Source: Bacteroidales bacterium
GTDB lineage: Bacteria > Bacteroidota > Bacteroidia > Bacteroidales > UBA10428
Length of the DNA: 64,000 nucleotides
Assembly: GCA_016929525.1 (NCBI GenBank)
Contig: JAFGIP010000111.1
Coordinates: forward strand, 1 to 64,000
Direction of reading: 5' to 3'
A program made the translations under genes and the position numbers. Numbering within the stretch: position 1 is the stretch's first letter; each line of letters begins with the position of its first letter. Below the pieces are notes generated by a model. The model searched no databases. It was not told the DNA's origin and worked only from the letters and a program-made list of their open reading frames with translations. Positions 35,589 to 44,393 of this stretch are shown here, piece after piece.

Positions 35589-37946
35589 ATGAAAAAACTC
35601 ATTGGAGCTCTATGCTTCACAGTTTTAATCCTGAATGCATACGGTCAGACCAAATATACGATCAGCGGATATGTTACGGATGATTTGGGGGAAGAACTTA
35701 TAGGGGCAAGTGTTCTTTTAAATAACCAGTTGCGGGGTACGGTTACCAATACTTATGGTTTTTACTCTCTTACCCTTGAAGAAGGAACACACGAACTCGA
35801 GGTTTCTTTCCTTGGGTACGAAGTTCAGACCGTTAATATTAAGCTGACAGAAAACAAACGATTGAATTTTTCTTTAAAAGAATCTGCTGAACTGATTGAA
35901 TCTGTTGAGATATATGCTAAGGGGCGTGATATTAATATCAGGGAGGTAGAAATGAGCACCAATACCCTTCAGATGAAAACTATCCAGAAGTTGCCTTTGT
36001 TACTTGGGGAGACAGACATTATTAAAACAGTACAGCTGCTCCCGGGGGTTTTATCTGCAAGTGAAGCATCGGGAGGTTTTCATGTTCGTGGTGGCGGAGT
36101 AGACCAAAATCTTATTTTGCTCGATCATGCACCGGTTTATAATGCATCACATGCTGTGGGATTCTTCTCTGTTTTTAATGCCGATGCCATAAAAGACCTT
36201 AAACTTTATAAGGGAGGTATTCCGGCTGAATATGGTGGCCGGTTGTCTTCAATTCTCGATATATACATGAAAGAAGGAAACAAGACTGAATTCCACGGAA
36301 GTGGGGGTATAGGAACCTTGTCGAGCCGCCTGACTGTTGAAGGGCCTGTTGTAAAAGAAAAGGTGTCTTTTCTTGTCTCCGGCCGCAGAACCTATTTCGA
36401 TGTATTGTTTCTTCCATTCTCACAAGACAGCATGGCACGGGAAAGTGACATATATTTTTATGATCTGAATGCTAAGATCAACTATACGATCAACGATAAC
36501 AACAGGGTTTTTCTCTCCGGTTATTTCGGCCGCGATGTTTTCAGGATGGGTGATATGTTTGATATGGATTATGGGAATTTTACTGTAACCGCAAGGTGGA
36601 ACCATGTTTTCAATAACAGGTTATTTCTTAATGTTTCAACTATCTACAGCAATTATCTTTATGATTTGGGAGTCGAGGAAGACCTTACCACCTTCAACTG
36701 GAAGATGACAATCAAAGATCTTAATCAACATTTAGATTTCACATATTATCTGAATCCGAATAATACGGTAAAGTTTGGATTGCAGGGAATATTTCACAAT
36801 TTTAATCCTGCAGAAGTCACAGGTAAATTTGTGAGTGACACGCTTACCGAATATGAAATACCTATTAATTATTCAATCCCTAATATCTTTGCACTGGAAT
36901 ATGGTATATACCTCTCCAATGAACACACCATTACTTCAAATCTTACTCTTCTTTATGGTTTGCGTTATTCTCTATTTCAGAATATAGGTGGCGGACAATC
37001 CATTATGTTTGACAGGTCTGATCCCGTGACATATATCGTGCTTGATACATTGCATTACAGTCGCGGAGAGATTTTCAATACATTTGCTTACGGCCTTGAA
37101 CCAAGACTATCGGTTCGTTATACATTAAACAGTATCAGCTCGGTCAAAGCAAGTTATAACCGCATGTTTCAGTACATTCATCTTGCAAGTAACAGTACAG
37201 CGTCGCTTCCTCTGGATTTCTGGTTCCCAAGTTCTCCGAATATCAAGCCCCAGATTGTCGATCAGGTGGCTTTGGGATATTTCAGGAATTTCTTTAATAA
37301 TCAGTTTGAAACATCGGTTGAGGTATTCTATAAATGGTATAAGAATTCTATCGATTTTAAAGACCATGCGGAATTACTGCTAAATGATGAATACGAAGGT
37401 CAGTTAAGAATAGGTACTGCCCGGTCATATGGAGCAGAATTCATGATACGTAAACAACAGGGCAAACTTACAGGGTGGGTCAGCTACACCTATGCGCGAA
37501 CTTTTAAAAAGATACCTGAAATTTATGAAGGCAAAGAATATCCTGCTTCATACGATAAGCCACATGATCTGGCTGTTATCGTTTCATACGATCTTTTTGA
37601 ACGCTGGAATTTTTCTGCCAACTGGATATACACAAGCGCTCCACCCAGAACGTTACCTTCACAAAGGTTTAACTATGGTGGAATGATCGCACCGTATTAT
37701 TCCGACAGAAATTCAATAAGAATATTTCCGTACCACAGGCTTGATATCTCAGCAACTTTCAGGTTAAACAAGGTAAAAAAGAACTTCGAGCAATATCTTA
37801 ACCTTTCGGTATACAACGTATATATGAGAAAAAATCCTGTCATGCTAAGTTTCCGTGAAGATCCCGACCAGCCTGATGTTACAAAAGCATATATGATATA
37901 TCTGTACCGTATTGTACCTTCTATAACCTATACCTTTAAATTCTAA
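35589..37946 (+). CDS. TonB-dependent receptor with carboxypeptidase-regulatory-like N-terminal domain
   Basis: The 785-residue outer-membrane protein has a signal peptide (1-19, ending AYGQ), a CarboxypepD-regulatory-like domain (about 23-100, TISGYVTDDLGEELIGASVLLNN), a plug domain (about 115-225, LLGETDIIKTVQLLPGV and GGFHVRGGGVDQNLILLD) and a barrel to the terminal Phe of TYTFKF. It takes up a large substrate using TonB energy; the substrate is unknown. The next gene, 6 bp on, is DUF4249, which commonly pairs with this receptor type in place of SusD. This suggests a two-protein importer. Confidence 0.93.
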   Translation: MKKLIGALCFTVLILNAYGQTKYTISGYVTDDLGEELIGASVLLNNQLRGTVTNTYGFYSLTLEEGTHELEVSFLGYEVQTVNIKLTENKRLNFSLKESAELIESVEIYAKGRDINIREVEMSTNTLQMKTIQKLPLLLGETDIIKTVQLLPGVLSASEASGGFHVRGGGVDQNLILLDHAPVYNASHAVGFFSVFNADAIKDLKLYKGGIPAEYGGRLSSILDIYMKEGNKTEFHGSGGIGTLSSRLTVEGPVVKEKVSFLVSGRRTYFDVLFLPFSQDSMARESDIYFYDLNAKINYTINDNNRVFLSGYFGRDVFRMGDMFDMDYGNFTVTARWNHVFNNRLFLNVSTIYSNYLYDLGVEEDLTTFNWKMTIKDLNQHLDFTYYLNPNNTVKFGLQGIFHNFNPAEVTGKFVSDTLTEYEIPINYSIPNIFALEYGIYLSNEHTITSNLTLLYGLRYSLFQNIGGGQSIMFDRSDPVTYIVLDTLHYSRGEIFNTFAYGLEPRLSVRYTLNSISSVKASYNRMFQYIHLASNSTASLPLDFWFPSSPNIKPQIVDQVALGYFRNFFNNQFETSVEVFYKWYKNSIDFKDHAELLLNDEYEGQLRIGTARSYGAEFMIRKQQGKLTGWVSYTYARTFKKIPEIYEGKEYPASYDKPHDLAVIVSYDLFERWNFSANWIYTSAPPRTLPSQRFNYGGMIAPYYSDRNSIRIFPYHRLDISATFRLNKVKKNFEQYLNLSVYNVYMRKNPVMLSFREDPDQPDVTKAYMIYLYRIVPSITYTFKF

Positions 37947-37952
37947 AAGAAC

Positions 37953-38858
37953 ATGAGATCAATAAAAAATATATTATACGGTGTAATAGCAATAATGAAG
38001 GTCTCTTTCTTCTTTATCTCATGTGAAGAAGAGATCAGCATTAACCTGGCAACCAATGATGAAGTTAGAATTGTTGTTGAAGGAAGAATGACAAATGAGC
38101 TGAAGAATCAGCAGGTACGTCTGACATATACTCAGAACTATTTTACCAATACGTTGCCCCAGCCAATACTTAATGCAGAAGCTTATATCGAAGAAATTGT
38201 TACAGGTAACAGGTTTGATCTGACCCTGGTTAACGATACACTTGGTATATATGAAACAGATGTTGTAGCAGGCATACCGGGTAATTCATATACCTTAAAT
38301 ATTGATGTTGATGGTGAATCATACCGTGCAGTCGCATACCTCGATTCTGTAGCACAGCTGGATAGTATCAATTACGAATACGAATACTTTGCTTATTTTG
38401 AGCAGGGTTTCTATAAAATACGGATGTCGGCTTATGAGCCTCCGCCTATCGGTGATATTTATATGTTCAATATTTATCTGAACGATACGCTGATAAATGA
38501 TAAGTTGGTAGATACTCCTTATCAGGAAGATCTTTTCTTCGACGATAACTACATGGTAAATGTTGAGGTTGAATGGCTTGAGCAGGAATATATTGTAATG
38601 GACACGAATGCTATCCGACTGGAAATGCTATCGATCTCCCGCGAAGAATATGAGTTTAACAATGCCTTTGTAATGGAAACAGCCGCAAACGGATCAATCT
38701 TTAGCGGGCCACCGGCAAATATCCCGACAAATATTGAGAATATCAGCGGGGGATATAATGGTGTTGGATTCTTTGCAGCTTCTTCCGTTTCGGTCAGGGA
38801 AACAACTTTAATAAAAGTGCACGAAGATTCAACGAATAACCCCGACTTCGAACGTTAA
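37953..38858 (+). CDS. DUF4249 lipoprotein partner of the TonB-dependent receptor
   Basis: The 301-residue protein starts with a lipoprotein signal (lipobox FISC, Cys at about residue 24) and has a beta-rich mature region with the DUF4249 pattern: VRIVVEGRMTNELKNQQVRLTYTQNYF, then AEAYIEEIVTGNRFDL and GIPGNSYTLNIDV. It follows the receptor gene by 6 bp. DUF4249 proteins are surface-exposed lipoproteins paired with TonB receptors. It is the last gene of the envelope island. Confidence 0.88.
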   Translation: MRSIKNILYGVIAIMKVSFFFISCEEEISINLATNDEVRIVVEGRMTNELKNQQVRLTYTQNYFTNTLPQPILNAEAYIEEIVTGNRFDLTLVNDTLGIYETDVVAGIPGNSYTLNIDVDGESYRAVAYLDSVAQLDSINYEYEYFAYFEQGFYKIRMSAYEPPPIGDIYMFNIYLNDTLINDKLVDTPYQEDLFFDDNYMVNVEVEWLEQEYIVMDTNAIRLEMLSISREEYEFNNAFVMETAANGSIFSGPPANIPTNIENISGGYNGVGFFAASSVSVRETTLIKVHEDSTNNPDFER

Positions 38859-39051
38859 TTCAGATTAACTCTTCGCTTAAGGTTACAGAAATCTGCGGTA
38901 TCAATCAATAATAAATATTGATACATTGAAATACCGGAGAAATGAAATAAAGGGTTCAGAATTATTTTAATATTACATCATTTCACCCCAACATTTCAAT
39001 ATTCCCAAACTATAATTTTAACACCGGGCCAATGCTGTTTAGAATTTAATT

Positions 39052-39059
39052 TAACTTTG
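39052..39059 (+). promoter_or_regulatory. Predicted promoter -7 element TAACTTTG
   Basis: TAACTTTG fits TAnnTTTG and is 27 bp before the gamma-carbonic anhydrase ATG. A matching -33 is not clear. Confidence 0.5.
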
Positions 39060-39086
39060 TTATCTGTTTAAAAAATGTAGTGTGAA

Positions 39087-39605
39087 ATGGCTTTGATAAA
39101 ATCGGTAAGAGGGTTCACTCCGGTTTTTGGGAAAGGTTGTTACCTGGCGGAAAATGCAACAATAATCGGTGATGTAATAACTGGTGACGATTGTAGTATA
39201 TGGTTCAATGCAGTGCTGCGTGGTGATGTGAATTCCATCCGCATTGGCAATAATGTGAATATACAGGATGGGGCGGTTCTGCATACGTTATATCAGAAGT
39301 CGGTGGTTGAGATTGGGAACAGGGTAACCGTTGCCCACAATGCTGTAATCCATGGGGCAAAGATCCATGATAATGTTTTGATAGGCATTGGTGCAATAGT
39401 TCTTGATCATGCAGTCATCAATGAGAATTCAATTATTGCAGCCGGGGCAGTTGTACTGTCAAACACTATTGTGGAGGCGGGGAGTGTCTATGCTGGCAAT
39501 CCGGCAAAGAAGATAAAGGAAATTGATCCGGAGCAATCAAAAAATATGATCGAACGTATTGCCGGCAATTATAAAATGTATGCAGAATGGTATAAGCAGA
39601 AATGA
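39087..39605 (+). CDS. Gamma-class carbonic anhydrase family protein
   Basis: The 172-residue protein is a left-handed beta-helix of hexapeptide repeats. The zinc-ligand histidines of gamma-carbonic anhydrases fall in the expected pattern: His66 (AVLHT), His84 (VAHN) and His89 (IHG). Conserved RGD (45-47) and DGAVLH segments also match. Members hydrate CO2 or act as related acyltransferase-fold proteins; many bacterial homologues are weakly active. A single gene facing a TPR gene tail to tail (5-bp gap). Confidence 0.92.
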   Translation: MALIKSVRGFTPVFGKGCYLAENATIIGDVITGDDCSIWFNAVLRGDVNSIRIGNNVNIQDGAVLHTLYQKSVVEIGNRVTVAHNAVIHGAKIHDNVLIGIGAIVLDHAVINENSIIAAGAVVLSNTIVEAGSVYAGNPAKKIKEIDPEQSKNMIERIAGNYKMYAEWYKQK

Positions 39606-39610
39606 TATTA

Positions 39611-40738
39611 TTATTGTTTCAGCCACTCGGTATATTCGGCAGAATGGAGAAAATCCGGATATTCAACCAGTATCTCCTGGAAATCTTCTTTATAACGGTT
39701 AAAAGTGAAGGTCATTTTTTCGAGTAAAGATGTTGCTTTATCATACTTTTTCTCTTCAATGTATATTCCCAGCAGTGTAAAATAAGTAAATTCGTATTCA
39801 GGGTATGTCTCAATGATGATATTGTAATAACCGGCAGCTTTTTCATAATCATTTAAATTGTAAAAAATATTTGCTCTCCAGAGATTAAGCATAGGATCTT
39901 TACCCAGACATTTATCGAGACTGTCGATGCATTCCAGCGATTCCTTGTAATAACCATAAGCCATCAAACCTTCGACTGGTAACAGGTATTTTCCTTTGGT
40001 ATCATTTAAGTTATTCCTGAATTCCACATAATGCTCCAGAAATTTCTCTTCGTTGGTATGCGCTGCCAGTTGGATACCCAAAACCTGATACTCTTTTAGC
40101 GATTTATATTCAGGATCAAGCTTTTTCCATTCCCTGTATGCCTTCGCCGATTTATTCTCACCAAAAAAAACTTTTATCGATTCAAGCTCTTTATATTCTG
40201 CTTGTTTAATAAGATCAGATTCAGAGCAATATTTTACCGGCATGTTGGCAATATATAGTCTGTTTACCATTTCACTCAGGTATTCTGCCGCAAGGAATAT
40301 ATATGCATCAACTATCTTCATTTTTTCATCAATGATCTGCACTTCAAATTCATGATAATTGATGCCTTCGTTGGTCATTAATCTGAAAAGCATTTTGGCT
40401 TTTCCGTCTGTGTAATATGCTTTATGAAATGAATACGTTCCATTGCTATATATCTCATCTACCAGTACTGTCCCTATGTCAAAGTGCTTAATAAACCCTT
40501 CCCTAAAACCTTCAGCATAAGCATTATTACTTTCGTCTATGCTCCTTTTGAGAAATTCCCGGTGATGAAAACATTGATTAAAATATGCAGAGTTGCCGTT
40601 TTCAATGCTGGCTTCAATATTTTCCCCAAACTCATGCAGATCATCAATTGAAGGAACATTGATTCCGGTACCTGCTGAATAAGCAACCGATGATACTGCG
40701 GTAACCAGTAAGAACAGTATTTTGTAGTAGTTTCTCAT
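39611..40738 (-). CDS. Secreted TPR-containing protein, unknown function
   Basis: The likely start is the ATG at 40738, giving a 375-residue protein with a Sec signal peptide (MRNYYKILFLLVTAVSSVAYSA). Starts at 40744 and 40765 are also possible. The middle part (about 30-200) has no recognised domain. The C-terminal part has TPR-like helices (LWRANIFYNLNDYEKAAGYYNII and FTLLGIYIEEKKYDKATSLLEKM). No membrane anchor is seen, so it is probably periplasmic. It has no obvious functional neighbour: the carbonic anhydrase is convergent and the hybrid kinase diverges. Confidence 0.75.
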   Translation of the reverse strand: MRNYYKILFLLVTAVSSVAYSAGTGINVPSIDDLHEFGENIEASIENGNSAYFNQCFHHREFLKRSIDESNNAYAEGFREGFIKHFDIGTVLVDEIYSNGTYSFHKAYYTDGKAKMLFRLMTNEGINYHEFEVQIIDEKMKIVDAYIFLAAEYLSEMVNRLYIANMPVKYCSESDLIKQAEYKELESIKVFFGENKSAKAYREWKKLDPEYKSLKEYQVLGIQLAAHTNEEKFLEHYVEFRNNLNDTKGKYLLPVEGLMAYGYYKESLECIDSLDKCLGKDPMLNLWRANIFYNLNDYEKAAGYYNIIIETYPEYEFTYFTLLGIYIEEKKYDKATSLLEKMTFTFNRYKEDFQEILVEYPDFLHSAEYTEWLKQ

Positions 40739-41073
40739 ACCCATTTCTTTTTTTATTTTACACATGTCTCAGGTAAATTGTTACCTGACGTTTGCCAACG
40801 TATAAGAAATGGTGATAAGACTGCTAAAATGCGTGGTGAAATGAGATCCTTTTTAAGCACATTTATTGATATAATAAAGATTACAACCGCGGAGGTAATA
40901 TACTGAGAAGATTTTCTACTTAAAATGTTCCAAAGATATTTTGTCTTTCAATATTTGCAATTATTCAGTTAATTTCTGATAACTATTTTCTAAATTCTAA
41001 AACCTTGGTTCTATGCTCGATATACTGTAATGAACCATTTCAGGCAGTGAGGTAAGCTGGATAATATATTATT
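40739..41073. other. Gene-free region between divergent TPR and hybrid-kinase genes
   Basis: No coding sequence, hairpin or RNA gene is recognised in these 335 bp. It presumably contains both promoters. It is AT-rich, with a few inverted words that do not form a strong structure. Confidence 0.55.
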
Positions 41074-43254
41074 TTGATTTTTATTTTAACTGTAAAATGC
41101 ATATCTTGTCCTCCCCCTAATAGCCCTAATTACTTGACAAGACAAAAGCCTACATATGAACAGCTTCTTGCACGGGATACGCAGTATCGGGAGCAGATTC
41201 GCAAGCTGAAAGAAGAAGTAAATATTCTTCGAAAATCGTTTTTGCCGGAAGAGAATTATTACAAGGACAGATTCTACAGGATCACTGAAAATGTGAACGA
41301 TATTGTTTATCGTTTATCTCTGCCCGAGTGTCGTTATGAATATGTAAGTCCGCAATTGAAAGAGCTTTTTGGGTATGAACCGGACGAGTTTTATAATTCT
41401 CCGCTTATTGTGAGAAAAATTATTCACCCTGACTTCTTCAAATATTTCATTGAACATTGGAAACAACTAATAAAAGGTGAGGCTCCTGAGTTCTATGAGA
41501 TAAAGATCCTGCGAAAAGACGGTGAGATCAGATGGGTCCAACAGAAAAACCTGATAATAAGAAACGATGCAGGAAAACCTGTCGCAATTGAAGGGATTGT
41601 TACGGATATCACAGACAGGAAACTTACTGAAGAAGCTCTTATAGAAAGCGAAGTGCAGAAAAAGGCGATCTTAAATAACCTTCCACACCTGGCATGGTTG
41701 AAAGACTGCGAGGGCAAATACCTTTCCGTTAACGAATCATTTGCCAGTTCTGTAAACCGCAGCGTAGAAGAGATCATAGGTAAAACCGATTATGATATAT
41801 ATCCTGAGCAGATTGCCCAGCGCTGTCGCGAAGAGGATCTGAAGATAATTCTTACACAGAAGCATTTGTTCATAGAGGATGAAACAGATGGCAAATGGTT
41901 TGAAACATTCAAAGCTCCCATTTTCGATTCAAACAATAATGTAATTGGTATTACGGGTATTGCCCTTGAAATAACCAAGAGGAAAGCCAACGAAGAAGAA
42001 ATTAAGAATTACAGTGAAAAGCTGGCAATTCAGAATGTTAAGCTTAAACTGATCAATGATGAGTTAAAGGCTGCAAAAGAAAAAGCTGAAGAGAGCGACA
42101 AGCTAAAGTCAGCATTTCTGGCTAATATGAGTCACGAGATCCGTACTCCTATGAATGCCATCCTGGGTTTTGCAACTCTCATCCGGAATCGTGTGTTACC
42201 CGAAGAAAAGAGGAAAGATTATATTGATCTTATTAACGCCAATTGCCGCCAGCTCCTGCATATCATAACAGACATTATCGATATTTCTAAAATTGAAGCA
42301 GGCCAGATATCTGTTTTCAATAAAAATTTCAACCTGAATAAGGTAATGAATGAGCTTTACCTGAATTATAAGAACCAGATAGAGGTTAAAGGTAAGCCCA
42401 TAGACCTGATCATGAAAACAGGTTTGCGCAATGAAGAATCGTCGTTATATACAGATAAAGTGCGACTGGAACAAATCATTTCAAATCTGCTGGCAAATGC
42501 TGTTAAGTTTACTGAAAGGGGGAAGATCGAGTTCGGTTATTTTATCGATCGAAGAAGGGATATTATTTTCTTTGTAAAAGACACCGGAATTGGGATGACG
42601 CGGGAAGAACAAGAAGTAATCTTTGAGCGCTTCAGGCAGGCAAGCAGTTCATACAATAAACTGTATGGAGGTACCGGGCTTGGATTATCAATATCAAAAG
42701 GACTTGCCGAGAGACTTGGTGGTAAGATATGGGTAGAATCAGAAATTGATCGGGGATCGAGCTTCTTCTTCAGAATGCCATATAAACCCGGTATCCCTGT
42801 TGAACGTCCGAAAGAAATTGATTACACTGTCAATTATAACTGGAAAGGCAGATCGATCCTGATCGCCGAAGATGAGGAAGCCAATTACAACCTGCTGGAG
42901 ACAGTGCTTAGTCCGACAAGGGCAATTATCAGGTGGGCAAAGACCGGTGCCGAAGCCATAAGTATATGCGAAGACGATCCATCAATCGACATTGTTCTTA
43001 TGGATATCAAAATGCCTGATCTGAATGGTTTAGAGGCAACAAAGAAAATAAAAAGCATCAATAAGAAGATGCCAATCATTGCACAAACGGCATATGCCAT
43101 GTCAACCGATGAAGATGAATGCCTGCGTGCAGGTTGCGACGACTATATCCCAAAACCACTGAGAATCGATGATCTGTTAAGTAAGATCAATAAGTATTTC
43201 AATAAAAATAAGGTAACCGAATCCAAAAGCAAAAAGGAGATAATCACTTCCTGA
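41074..43254 (+). CDS. Hybrid sensor histidine kinase (PAS-PAS-HisKA-HATPase-REC)
   Basis: The 726-residue protein begins at a TTG at 41074; another in-frame TTG at 41134 is equally likely and removes 20 doubtful residues. It lacks membrane segments. An N-terminal coiled coil is followed by two PAS domains with PAC-type ends (about 70-185 and 190-305), a HisKA domain with His354 in SHEIRTPMNAI, an HATPase domain (LLANAVKFTE, DTGIGM, GTGLGLSI) and a receiver with Asp644 in VLMDIKMP. It lacks an output domain, so it must pass phosphate to another protein. Its signal is presumably cytosolic and unknown. Confidence 0.92.
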   Translation: MIFILTVKCISCPPPNSPNYLTRQKPTYEQLLARDTQYREQIRKLKEEVNILRKSFLPEENYYKDRFYRITENVNDIVYRLSLPECRYEYVSPQLKELFGYEPDEFYNSPLIVRKIIHPDFFKYFIEHWKQLIKGEAPEFYEIKILRKDGEIRWVQQKNLIIRNDAGKPVAIEGIVTDITDRKLTEEALIESEVQKKAILNNLPHLAWLKDCEGKYLSVNESFASSVNRSVEEIIGKTDYDIYPEQIAQRCREEDLKIILTQKHLFIEDETDGKWFETFKAPIFDSNNNVIGITGIALEITKRKANEEEIKNYSEKLAIQNVKLKLINDELKAAKEKAEESDKLKSAFLANMSHEIRTPMNAILGFATLIRNRVLPEEKRKDYIDLINANCRQLLHIITDIIDISKIEAGQISVFNKNFNLNKVMNELYLNYKNQIEVKGKPIDLIMKTGLRNEESSLYTDKVRLEQIISNLLANAVKFTERGKIEFGYFIDRRRDIIFFVKDTGIGMTREEQEVIFERFRQASSSYNKLYGGTGLGLSISKGLAERLGGKIWVESEIDRGSSFFFRMPYKPGIPVERPKEIDYTVNYNWKGRSILIAEDEEANYNLLETVLSPTRAIIRWAKTGAEAISICEDDPSIDIVLMDIKMPDLNGLEATKKIKSINKKMPIIAQTAYAMSTDEDECLRAGCDDYIPKPLRIDDLLSKINKYFNKNKVTESKSKKEIITS

Positions 43255-43528
43255 CCGTATTTTAAAATTCCTTATGAGGTAATCAACCTTCACTTTTAAA
43301 TTTACTTCCTTAAAAATATATTGGCTCTTATAGTTACAGAAAAAGAACAGGTATGTTTATTAAATTGTAGTAAAAATTGTTCAGGTAACTTTGATTAGAA
43401 AGTAAGATAATGTTCGGTGGTTATCTGAATATTTTAAAAACCTCATGCAGAACCTATTTCTGATATTAATATAAAACACTAAATTTATTTTTAATAAAAT
43501 AACGTATTCGGTTTTTATCAATTAAAAA

Positions 43529-43951
43529 ATGAATGCAAATTTTTATAAAATGTATCCCGAATTAAAATTTGCGATTGTTAAGTTGCAGTCGGAAGTTCTG
43601 TATTTTCATGAGCTTAAACAACTAAATCACGAATATAAACTGGATGTTAATTATTCAAATATTCATTATTTATTAATAGAAATTGATAAAAAATGTAAAC
43701 TGAATTTTACTTTGAATGATTTAACAAAATTATCGGAATTGTATAATACCGAATATCAGGTTAATAATCATAAGATAATAGTCTGGTTAGTCGCACAACC
43801 TTTAATAACAGCTCTCACACATCTTTTTGTGTTAAAAACAAAAGACAATAGTCTGTATTGTTCAACAATTGATAAAGCCTATAAATTATTAAACATTCCA
43901 ATTGATTTCGAGAAATTTAAAAATCTAACTCAGATTTTAAATTACGACTGA
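43529..43951 (+). CDS. Orphan hypothetical protein
   Basis: A 140-residue ORF with an ATG start, about 70% A+T in its codons and a high content of Lys, Asn, Leu and Tyr. It has no signal peptide, one moderately hydrophobic stretch (IIVWLVAQPLITALTHLFVL, about residues 84-103) and no recognised motif. It is flanked by AT-rich gaps of about 270 and 440 bp. Coding seems likely because of the length in a stop-rich AT background, but I would accept it as a chance ORF. Confidence 0.5.
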   Translation: MNANFYKMYPELKFAIVKLQSEVLYFHELKQLNHEYKLDVNYSNIHYLLIEIDKKCKLNFTLNDLTKLSELYNTEYQVNNHKIIVWLVAQPLITALTHLFVLKTKDNSLYCSTIDKAYKLLNIPIDFEKFKNLTQILNYD

Positions 43952-44393
43952 CAGTTTCGATATTTTAACTTCTGACTTCAACAGTTACACGAATAAACGA
44001 TTACACAGTTAAGCTTTAATATACGGTTACAACAATACCATTTCCGGGTTATGACTGTTCAACTTGCAGTGTTAATAATGAGATCTTTTAAAATGATAAC
44101 GGATAGGAATAATTATAAGATTTTTCGTCACTAAAAATATGCTTTTTATCAAATGATCTAATAGATTTAAAAATGCAGAATGCTGTAGTTAATTATTATT
44201 ATCTATATTTTGTGATTCCTCTATTCCTCTACAGACGATAGTTACAAGGGATTTAAGGTACGCTGGTCAGTCATGTAAATATTAAATTCGGCTTAAAGTA
44301 ACATTAGAAAGTCAAAAACATTTGAACCCGGCCCAGGTTATGCCGTATTATCTATTAATCAAACTCATTATTCACTTCTACCCGCACATTCTC
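43952..44393. other. Gene-free AT-rich region before the T9SS type B gene
   Basis: No convincing gene, hairpin or repeat is seen across these 442 bp. Short repeated words (ttacacga/ttacacag, ggttac) near 43985-44045 do not form a clear array. The region presumably includes the promoter of the next gene. A short in-frame TTG-start extension of that gene into 44322 is possible but unlikely. Confidence 0.5.

Noticed and set aside
44318-44345. A GAACCCGG stretch resembling a tRNA T arm
   Set aside because: No matching acceptor, anticodon or D arm can be drawn on either strand.
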